From: Strigomonas culicis
Taxonomy: Eukaryota > Euglenozoa > Kinetoplastea > Trypanosomatida > Trypanosomatidae
Assembly (NCBI GenBank): GCA_000482145.1
Contig: AUXH01000142.1
Location: 1 to 34,964 of the forward strand
DNA: 34,964 nucleotides
Reading direction: 5' to 3'
A model generated the notes under the pieces. The model had not been told where the DNA came from, searched no databases, and saw nothing but the letters and a program-made list of their open reading frames with translations. The translations under genes were made by a program, and so were the position numbers. Positions 28,775 through 34,964 of this stretch are shown here, piece after piece (positions within the stretch are counted from its first letter, which is position 1; every line of letters starts with the position of its first letter).

Positions 28775-29024
28775 TCAGGCCTGGATGGCTACCCATCAGG
28801 AACTGTTCGACATTGCTACTGTTGTCAAACGGCTTCGTGGCGCCAAAGCCGGTGGGGGCGCCCACCACAAAGGAGTTATTGTTCGACTGCAGTGGCATCG
28901 TGGCGCTCCGCGGGCTGAACCCGCTCGTTTCCTTGGCAAAAAAACTGCTTTCCATATCATTGTTGTTCGACGGAGCACTGCCTGTGGCGTGCAGCTCACG
29001 GCCGTTCGGGCTGCGGTTGTCCAT
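22683..29024 (-). CDS. FUSC/aromatic-acid-exporter-like membrane protein, divergent copy C
   Basis: 2113 residues from the first ATG, at 29024; the frame stays open upstream to a GTG at 29063, but kinetoplastid genes start at ATG. The first 630 residues are disordered (Ser, Pro, Gly), with a glycine run from a GCC repeat at 28740-28773 and a PPKPPPPPVPRH stretch. The membrane core begins near residue 670 (FRGAVLTILPTMILSLEP) and has the same two blocks and soluble middle as A and B, clearly homologous but much more diverged. The tail of about 750 residues repeats N-x-S-F motifs (NQSFNNNASFLKN, NMSFLAP, NKSFLGG, NNSFIKNTSFIGN) and ends in the conserved module (FILTNHDIHSLEAFLFGTRALV). Being the most diverged and first in transcription order, it may be the older member. 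Substrate and location are unknown. Confidence 0.82.
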
Positions 29025-29524
29025 GCCGGGAAAGGATGAAAAAGCGGAAGTGCTCTGGAACACGAAATAATAATCGGCAGAGAGTAGTTAAAAAAAAAAA
29101 ACTCTCTTGAAACAAATGGAAAATACAAGAAACTATCTAACAGCAAGCTCAGTATGTACAAAAGCAAAACGGTAAAAAAAAAAAAAAGCACTGTTTATAA
29201 GCTTCACAAAACAAGAAAAAAAGAGAATAACAGCACGTGTATACCTGTTTCTTAAGTGTATTGTATAACAACGGACAAACAAACAAATGATACGAATGGC
29301 AACAAACCGTACCAATGCGCTGCACTGGACGTTATCTACGTAGTTAGCGCGCAATTTCGAAGAAGCAAGAGAATGAAAAGAGAGAGAGGGAAAGAGCCAG
29401 ATGTGTAGCGCGCTGTCATTCATGCAGGCACCGTTAGAAGAGAGCATTAAAAGGGGACACGCCATCCGAACACTGAATCATAACGCAACACGTCTATTAA
29501 AGGAATGTAATCGACAAACACCTT
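29025..29524. other. Intergenic region between the TFIIIC-like gene and FUSC-like copy C
   Basis: About 500 nt, AT-rich beyond 29064. On the coding strand a T12 run (29089-29100 region) precedes a CCAG whose AG is at 29055-29056, 30 nt upstream of the ATG, a possible trans-splice acceptor. An A-rich run lies at about 29173-29187. The open minus-strand frame at 29133-29465 has AT-rich codon use unlike its neighbours and no recognisable features. Confidence 0.7.
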
Positions 29525-32500
29525 CTACTGAACGCCGCTGTGCATGCTGGCATCGGCCGCTTCGGCAGCAGCGAGTGGCGGCGGCATGGACAGGGGGAGC
29601 TGCGCCAGGGCGAGCGCGCGGTTGGTGGAGTTCCAGCGATAGACGAAGTACAAGTTCACCTGCGCGGCCCGCCGTACCGCCTCGCTGCACTGCGTCGGCA
29701 CGTGCAGCTGGCCGACGATGCGCTGGTACAGCGGCGCGCAGAGGTGCGGCAGCCGCAGGAACTGCAGGGCCCGCGCCGTGTTGTACAGCGTCTCGCCCAG
29801 CCGGCACGGCTCGGCCGCGCTCATGAGACTCTGGTACTGGCCGAGGTAGGCCATCCCGGCGGCCACGTAGCTCTCGCGCGCGACGACCGCCTTGTTGTGG
29901 CTGATGTGGAGGTAGCAGAGGCCGACCATGAAGTGGAGCAGCGCGTCGGAGGGCCGCAGTGTGAGGGCGTGCACGTACAGCGACACCGCGTGCTTGTACG
30001 AGCGCTTCGCCCAGAAGCGGTTGGCGAGCAGCACCGCGAGGGCGGCGTCCGTCTCGCAGCTGGCGAGGAAGATCATCATGCCGTTCGTGGACTCGCTCTG
30101 GTTGAAGACGTGGTGCAGCAGCTCGACCACCTCCTGGCGCTCCGCCGGCGTGCCGTCCTCCTCCAGCAGCCGCATGCCGACGCGGTAGGCGTCCTCGCTC
30201 TCGCCGGCGCCGATCGCGGCGCGCAGCAGCGCGAGCCGCAGCGGCCGCCCGAGCGCGCCGCCCATCGACTGGAAGTGCCGCCGCCGCGTCAGCCGCGCCA
30301 CCGCGACGAAGGCGAACTCCTTCGCCTCGCTGAACTTGCCCAGTGCGCTGTAGCACGCGACGACGGCGACGGCCAGCCCGAGGAACTCGTTGCGGCCCAG
30401 CGCGGCCAGCACCTCCGGGATCGTCACGCGGTCGAGGTTCGCCGTGGTGGACGGCGCCGCCGGCAGGCCGACCGTCTCGTCCGCCGCGGCGTCGGGCGGC
30501 GGCAGATGGCTCGAGGCCTCGAGGAAGAGCCGCGCCATCTCGGGGTCCGCGAACTGCGTGCTCACCTCCTCCAGCGACGGGATCTCGCACGGCGTCAGCG
30601 GCTCCTCCGCGTCCGCGTCCTTCGCGTCGTCCGTGTAGTCCTCGAGGTCGGCCAGGTCGGCCTCGCGGTCGCCGGCCAGGCTGTCCGCGCCGCGGGCCGG
30701 CAGCGCGCACCCCAGCACGGGCGCGGTGCCGGTGTCCAGCGCCTGCCGCACCTCCGCCGGCGCGCCCCCGTCGGCGCGCTTCTCCTCCGCGAGGGAGTCC
30801 CAGAACGCCTTCGCGTCGAGGTGCGCGAGGCGGTCCGCGTCGGGCGTCGGGGCGGGCGGCGCCGGCGCCGGCGGTTCGCCGGCCGCCCGCCGCGGCCGCT
30901 TGCTGTGGAAGCGGAAGATGGTCATGCTGTCCTGGCTCATCTCCTCGCGCTCCGTCGCCGCGTGGCCGGCCGCGACGGAGGCCGCCGCGGAGGCGCCGTA
31001 GGCCGTCGTCGTGAGCGCCGCGCGGCCGCGGCGGTGGAACTGCTGCCGGTACACGGACGTCCCCGCGCGGATAGAGGAGGCGAGCGCGTGCGACAGGCGG
31101 CCGCCGCCGACGGACGAACCCGCGAGGCTGCCGGTGGCGCGCTCCGCGATGGAGACGGCCGGCACGATCGCCGAGCTCGCGCGCGAGAGCGAGGGCATCA
31201 GCAGCGCGGCCGAGCGCCGCCGCGGGGCCGTGTCGGGCGCGACCGACATGGCGTCGCCGTCGTCCGCGCTGCTGAGCACCATCTCGTAGATGTGGACGCC
31301 GAGCGCGATAGCCTCCACGTAGTGCCGCTCGCGGTGGTACATGTGCACGAGCGACGCGCCGAGCTGGATGCACTGCAGCGCCGGCTCCCCCGCCCGCGGC
31401 GTCAGCACCTCGACCGCCTCCTCCAGCCGGTGCCTCTCGTAGAAGCAGATCTGCGCGAGCAGCAGCCGCGCCTTCACGTGCGTCGGCTCGAGCGCGATGG
31501 CGCGCCGCACGAGCGGCTCCACCTCCGCGGCGAGCTCCAGCGCCTGCGCGCAGAGCGCCTGCTCGTAGTAGCTCGTCGCGAGCACCGTCTTCACCTCGTC
31601 GCACTCCGCGGCCATGGCCCGCTCCTGCTCCTGCAGCGCGAGCAGCTCCGCGGCGGGGCCGCCGGCGGCGGCGGCGGCCTGCACCGTCGCGCGCTGCTGC
31701 TCGCGCCCGCGCTCGAGGCGGGCGAGCGCAAACTCGTGGTAGCGCGCGAAGGTCTCGAAGATGGTGCGCGCCTCGTCGTAGATGCCGACCCGCCGCAGCA
31801 CCACCGCCGCGTCGAGCAGCACGTCGCCGTAGGTCTCCATGCCGCACGTCTGGCGCAGGTGCGCGAACACCTCGCGGCAGGGCGGCACGTAGCGCTCGCC
31901 GAGAAAGGCGTAGGCCGTCCCGAGGCGCACGAGGAGGTCCGGCGGCAGCTGCAGCACCGGCCGCCGCAGACACCCCGCCGCGAACTCCAGCAGCCGCACC
32001 GTCTCGAGGAACTTGCCCTGCTCGTTCAGCAGCTCCGCGTGGACGTTGAGAAGCGTAATGAAGTTGCGCTCCATCGTCGCGTCGCGCAGCTGCAGCACGT
32101 CTGCGCCGTACAGCTGGTGCACCGCGCGCTCGGCGGTGTCCGCCGGCGGCGGCGGGCCGGCCGCGTCGTCGCCAAACGTGAAGTCGTCCGCCTTGCTGTC
32201 CGGCGCCGGCTCCTCTCCCTTCTCCTTCTTCACGCGCTTCCGGGGGCCGCCGCCCTCCTCCGGGACGTCGCCGCCAAAGTGGATCTTCTTCCGCCGCTTG
32301 CGCGACGTGCCTTCGTCGGCGGGGCCGTCGTCCGCCTCCGCGGCCTCCTCCTTCACCGGCGAGGCGGCGGGGTCGTCGGCGGGCGGCGGCGGCCCGCCCA
32401 CCTCGATGTGGAAGGAATAGCGCAGGCTGCTCTGGATGAGCCGCTCGAGGGCGGACCACCGGCCGAGCTGGAAGTAGAGGGAGGCGAGCAGGGCAAACAC

Positions 32501-33016
32501 CTCAAAGTCCGTACAGTCGCTGCTGTTCCACAGCGGCACCAGCACGTCCTTCGCGCGCTGGATCTCGCCGAGCCCGATGAGCAGGTCGGCGAGCTGCAGC
32601 AGCAGCTCCCGCTGCCGCGCGGGGTCCGCGGCCTCCAGCGCGGCGAGGCGCCGCAGGCACACGGCGGACTTGTAGAAGAGCTGCTTGGACAGGTACTCGT
32701 GCAGCAGCTGCTCCCACAGCGCCTTGTCCTTCGCGAGAAAGGCCTGCAGCAGGCGGAAGTCGCTCGCCCGGTCGAACTGCGCGCGGGACTCGGCGATCAC
32801 GGCGAGCAGCGCAAAGAGGTGTGGCGTCGGCCGGATGCGCAGCGCCTCCGTCGCCTCGCGCTCCGCGAGCGCCGTGTTTCCCTTGAGAAAGGCGTCCTGT
32901 GCCGCCTCCACGTGCTGCTCGAAGGTGCGGTACAGGTCCGCCGTCGCGAAGGTGGACGCCTTCATGTCGCGTCGACGCTTGTGCATCCCCGACAGGTTAG
33001 ACTTCTGAGAGGACAT
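29525..33016 (-). CDS. TFC4: TFIIIC tau131/GTF3C3-like TPR subunit
   Basis: A 1163-residue TPR protein. TFIIIC binds the internal promoters of tRNA and other Pol III genes; tau131 is the subunit that recruits TFIIIB. N-terminal TPRs (about 33-200) include NTALAEREATEALRIRPTPH, then DFRLLQAFLAKDKALWEQLL and CLRRLAALEAADPARQRELL. The C-terminal block has the family pattern FNQSESTN, then SYKHAVSLYVHALTLRPSDA, LHFMVGLCYLHISHNKAVVA and GETLYNTARALQFLRLPHLC, in the order found in human GTF3C3. An acidic, low-complexity linker (about 205-298) carries basic patches SRKRRKKIHFGG and PRKRVKKEK that would serve as nuclear signals; a second disordered stretch lies around 600-780. The closest upstream acceptor candidate is the AG at 33075-33076 after a long pyrimidine tract. 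SKI3 or another large TPR protein is the main alternative, but the C-terminal match argues against it. Confidence 0.82.
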   Translation of the reverse strand: MSSQKSNLSGMHKRRRDMKASTFATADLYRTFEQHVEAAQDAFLKGNTALAEREATEALRIRPTPHLFALLAVIAESRAQFDRASDFRLLQAFLAKDKALWEQLLHEYLSKQLFYKSAVCLRRLAALEAADPARQRELLLQLADLLIGLGEIQRAKDVLVPLWNSSDCTDFEVFALLASLYFQLGRWSALERLIQSSLRYSFHIEVGGPPPPADDPAASPVKEEAAEADDGPADEGTSRKRRKKIHFGGDVPEEGGGPRKRVKKEKGEEPAPDSKADDFTFGDDAAGPPPPADTAERAVHQLYGADVLQLRDATMERNFITLLNVHAELLNEQGKFLETVRLLEFAAGCLRRPVLQLPPDLLVRLGTAYAFLGERYVPPCREVFAHLRQTCGMETYGDVLLDAAVVLRRVGIYDEARTIFETFARYHEFALARLERGREQQRATVQAAAAAGGPAAELLALQEQERAMAAECDEVKTVLATSYYEQALCAQALELAAEVEPLVRRAIALEPTHVKARLLLAQICFYERHRLEEAVEVLTPRAGEPALQCIQLGASLVHMYHRERHYVEAIALGVHIYEMVLSSADDGDAMSVAPDTAPRRRSAALLMPSLSRASSAIVPAVSIAERATGSLAGSSVGGGRLSHALASSIRAGTSVYRQQFHRRGRAALTTTAYGASAAASVAAGHAATEREEMSQDSMTIFRFHSKRPRRAAGEPPAPAPPAPTPDADRLAHLDAKAFWDSLAEEKRADGGAPAEVRQALDTGTAPVLGCALPARGADSLAGDREADLADLEDYTDDAKDADAEEPLTPCEIPSLEEVSTQFADPEMARLFLEASSHLPPPDAAADETVGLPAAPSTTANLDRVTIPEVLAALGRNEFLGLAVAVVACYSALGKFSEAKEFAFVAVARLTRRRHFQSMGGALGRPLRLALLRAAIGAGESEDAYRVGMRLLEEDGTPAERQEVVELLHHVFNQSESTNGMMIFLASCETDAALAVLLANRFWAKRSYKHAVSLYVHALTLRPSDALLHFMVGLCYLHISHNKAVVARESYVAAGMAYLGQYQSLMSAAEPCRLGETLYNTARALQFLRLPHLCAPLYQRIVGQLHVPTQCSEAVRRAAQVNLYFVYRWNSTNRALALAQLPLSMPPPLAAAEAADASMHSGVQ

Positions 33017-33497
33017 GGCAATGCGCTCCTTTTTTCTTTTCTATCTATGACTATGTTAACACGAAACGCTACGACTGCCGTCAGCAGAGGCACACGAGAA
33101 AACAACAAGAGGAAAAGAGGAAGAGGGGGAAGAAAGCAAAGAAGAGAATAGAGTTAGAATCCAAAAAGAGTGAATCATTGGATTTGCTACTAGGCACAGC
33201 CAAGAAAAAAAAAACTATTACAGAACGTAAAAAAAGACGAAAACTTACTTCGGTTACTTCTGAATACTTACGCATACACACAAAAGGAGGCTATTCCTCA
33301 CCGGAAGATTAGTTGTTAAAGAAGGAAAGAAAAAGAACCACAAAAGGAACAAGCGAAAAGAGCATGCTGATGATGTCCAAGAAAAAAAAAATGGGAATCT
33401 CATACAAATCAACAAAAGGTTCAGGAGAAAAAAAAAGCCCAGAGTTAATTCACAGAATTGTTTATTATTATGATTATTACCTTTCGCGTATGATGAT
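33017..33497. other. Intergenic region upstream of the TFIIIC-like gene
   Basis: AT-rich, with a strong purine-rich plus-strand tract (about 33097-33150), a long polypyrimidine tract on the coding strand followed by GGCAG with its AG at 33075-33076. Further A-rich runs lie at 33200-33240 and 33383-33440. No gene was recognised. Confidence 0.7.
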
Positions 33498-33659
33498 TCA
33501 TTTTTTTTTTCTTCGGTTGGTTTGTTTGTTTTTGCTTTTCGAGTACCTCTGTGCAACACACATTTCGCTCCGCTCCAGCAGCAGCTGCATGGAGCGCTGT
33601 TCCATCGGCAAGGGTTGTTCTTCCGCGTCGCCCGGTCGGCTCATCACAGTTTTCCGCAT
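33498..33659 (-). CDS. Possible small protein, 53 residues, unrecognised
   Basis: An ATG at 33659 opens a 53-codon frame ending TGA at 33498-33500; an in-frame ATG at 33644 is an alternative start. The first 33 or so codons are GC-rich with mostly G or C at third positions, unlike the surrounding AT-rich spacer, and read as a soluble, partly helical segment (MEQRSMQLLLERSEMCVAQR). The end is Lys/Arg/Asn-rich and runs into pyrimidine-rich DNA. I recognise no family. It could instead be GC-rich 3' UTR of the Sec61 beta transcript. Low confidence. Confidence 0.3.
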   Translation of the reverse strand: MRKTVMSRPGDAEEQPLPMEQRSMQLLLERSEMCVAQRYSKSKNKQTNRRKKK

Positions 33660-33812
33660 TAGGATAATCGCTCCACACGCGCGAGAGACGGTGGTGGAGC
33701 ACTATCACCCTTACTCAGATTACAGCATGAACCTAGTGGACCTTGCCATCTTTTCATTCACATCTTTACTATTATTATGATTACTATAATGAATTGGTAT
33801 CTTGTAATGGTA

Positions 33813-33980
33813 TTAGTTCGATCCGACCATCTTGAAGAAGAAGTGGAGCAGAATGACGGAGATGATGAAGGCGGCGCTGCTAACCAGGAGCTGCATCGGC
33901 TGCACCGGGATGCCCACAACCTCCAGGTCGCTCACGCCACCGCGAGGGCCTGCACCAGGGTTACGGCGAACAGTCTTCAT
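33813..33980 (-). CDS. SEC61B: Protein translocation complex subunit Sec61 beta
   Basis: A 55-residue tail-anchored protein, the small non-essential-type subunit of the ER Sec61 translocon that stabilises the channel and contacts the ribosome and signal peptidase. Residues 1-30 are cytosolic, with a basic start (MKTVRRNPGAGPRGG). A short family-type linker (VSDLEVVGIPVQPMQ) follows, then one membrane helix (about 31-49, LLVSSAAFIISVILLHFFF) ending in KMVGSN. The P-x-x-V/L-x-x-x-x-AFI-x-S-V-x-LLH pattern is the Sec61 beta/SecG-beta membrane signature. The protein lacks the long Ser/Ala-rich N-terminus of animal homologues, as expected for a compact protist form. TAA is at 33813-33815. An AG directly abuts the ATG (33981-33982) after a CA repeat, with a pyrimidine tract further upstream (about 34030-34048), so the acceptor is ambiguous. 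Confidence 0.88.
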   Translation of the reverse strand: MKTVRRNPGAGPRGGVSDLEVVGIPVQPMQLLVSSAAFIISVILLHFFFKMVGSN

Positions 33981-34262
33981 CTGTGTGTGTGTGTTTGTGT
34001 GGAGTTGGCTTGTGGACTTGTTGGTTACAAGGAAAGAAGGAATAAACTGCTAAAAGCTGTGCCGAAACAAAAAGAAAAAGAGTTAGAAGAGTGAGAAACG
34101 GAAGAAGAAAACAGATCATAAATCCATAAAAAGAAGTGCGAGAGAGCAAACGGATGCAATTCAGAAAATACATATAGATGTGCACTCTTGTAGGTATGGA
34201 AGCTGTTCACCACTAAACTGTCTATGGCGCACATATAGATATACACATGTGAAGCGAAGTAC
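33981..34262. other. Intergenic region upstream of Sec61 beta
   Basis: About 280 nt, AT-rich, with a short TG microsatellite (33982-33994) next to the Sec61 beta start and a purine-rich plus-strand tract at 34029-34110. No gene was seen. Confidence 0.7.
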
Positions 34263-34964
34263 TCAAACCTTCGTCGCAGCTCCCGGTGAGCTGGACGTCT
34301 TGGGCTGGCGTGCTGGTGTCGGGTGAGCACTCCCACACCGACTTCTATAGTAGGAACGCTCAGCGGCCATCTCGGCCAGCTGCCTCTCCTTGTCCAGCAA
34401 CGCGCGCAGCAGCTCCCGGCACTTGCGCTCGGACACATAGAGTTTGCTCTCCTCCAGCAGCGTCGGTGTCTGATCGCCCGCGCTGGCCGCCTCTCCGTCC
34501 GGCACGGTGGGGGCAGTCGTGGCGGCGGCGGCTGCCCCCGTCGCCTTGACCAGTGGAGAGGCCGTCTGCGACCGGTCCTGGCGGCGTGGGGTGCTCTCCG
34601 GCACCGCGAAGCGGCTCGCGTCCTCCGCGGGCGTGCCGCGGCTCTCGCGCTGGTGCTGCTGCACGTACGGGGGCGGCCGCTCCGGCCGCGGGGTGGGGGA
34701 GGTGCCCTCCGGCGCCGGCCGCTCCGCGTCGAGGGAGTCCGCCGACGAGGTGGACGGCTCCTGCCGCTGCCGCGCCCGCGCCTGCCACAGCTGCACCTGG
34801 CGCGAGAGCCGCACCCGGTCCTCCTGCGCCGCGCGGCACACCTCCGCGTGGGCCGCCTCGTGCACCCGCCGCGCCGCCTCGCTCTGCTCCAGCCGCCGCG
34901 CGAGGTGGCGGGCCTCCCGCCGCGCGTCCTCCGCCTCGTGCGCCGCGCGGCGCAGCGCGGCCTG
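34263..34964 (-). CDS. Coiled-coil protein, C-terminal part (cut by window end)
   Basis: The last 233 codons of a protein whose frame is open to the window edge, so the start lies beyond 34964. The visible N-terminal part is a highly charged Ala/Arg/Glu helix (AEDARREARHLARRLEQ) continuing through CRAAQEDRVRLSRQVQLWQA, a coiled coil by composition. A Ser/Pro/Thr-rich disordered stretch follows, then a second short coiled coil near the C-terminus (SERKCRELLRALLDKERQLA), and a basic, Ser/Pro tail ending AATKV. TGA is at 34263-34265. I do not recognise the family. Composition resembles the coiled-coil gene at the other end of the window, but no specific similarity was noticed. Confidence 0.8.
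   Translation of the reverse strand, partial: QAALRRAAHEAEDARREARHLARRLEQSEAARRVHEAAHAEVCRAAQEDRVRLSRQVQLWQARARQRQEPSTSSADSLDAERPAPEGTSPTPRPERPPPYVQQHQRESRGTPAEDASRFAVPESTPRRQDRSQTASPLVKATGAAAAATTAPTVPDGEAASAGDQTPTLLEESKLYVSERKCRELLRALLDKERQLAEMAAERSYYRSRCGSAHPTPARQPKTSSSPGAATKV

Noticed and set aside
22683..29063. GTG at 29063 as the start of copy C
   Set aside because: Kinetoplastid nuclear genes start at ATG; the first ATG is at 29024, and the AG of a plausible acceptor (29055-29056) lies between the two.
29133..29465. Minus-strand 110-residue frame in the spacer after the TFIIIC-like gene
   Set aside because: AT-rich codon use unlike all neighbours, and hydrophobic content comes from pyrimidine tracts; more likely UTR.
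25647..33151. Plus-strand open frames of more than 1100 residues antisense to copy C and the TFIIIC-like gene
   Set aside because: Same antisense effect of GC-rich third positions, with Arg/Val/His-rich composition and no recognisable domains.

Overview
The window looks like a stretch of a trypanosomatid (kinetoplastid) nuclear chromosome. Every recognisable gene is on the minus strand, so at least 35 kb reads as one unidirectional transcription unit. No gene needs an intron. Coding regions are very GC-rich, with strong third-position GC and many homopeptide runs. The gaps of about 0.3-1 kb are AT-rich, and their coding strand carries polypyrimidine tracts followed by AG, as expected for spliced-leader trans-splicing and polyadenylation. 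Genus cannot be told from the sequence alone. No rRNA, tRNA, CRISPR array or transposon was recognised.

In transcription order (high to low coordinates) the genes are: the C-terminal end of a coiled-coil protein cut by the window edge (34263-34964); a 55-residue Sec61 beta subunit (33813-33980); a doubtful 53-residue small ORF (33498-33659); a TPR protein matching TFIIIC subunit tau131/GTF3C3 (29525-33016); three consecutive large membrane proteins of the FUSC/aromatic-acid-exporter-like type (22683-29024, 16950-22013, 11840-16339); a type II membrane protein with an alkaline-phosphatase/phosphodiesterase-like ectodomain (9754-11346); a class III PLP aminotransferase with a Cys-rich tail (7476-8903); APC8/CDC23 of the anaphase-promoting complex, with an apparent frameshift at a CAG repeat (4145-6476); a long coiled-coil protein with polyQ and polyA (937-3744); and the N-terminal part of alanine aminotransferase (1-477).

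The most interesting part is the FUSC-like triplet, about 17 kb. The genes share two membrane blocks, a cytosolic helical middle, and a conserved C-terminal module of about 50 residues. That module lies hundreds of residues beyond the membrane core, across disordered tails carrying repeated N-x-S-F-like motifs. The two downstream copies are near-identical in DNA over long cytosolic blocks yet clearly different in several membrane-proximal segments. This suggests recent duplication or ongoing gene conversion combined with divergence where a substrate might bind.

The genes do not form a metabolic operon. As is usual in kinetoplastids, neighbours serve unrelated functions: amino-acid metabolism, cell cycle, Pol III transcription, protein translocation and membrane transport. 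Their common link is shared polycistronic transcription with post-transcriptional control.
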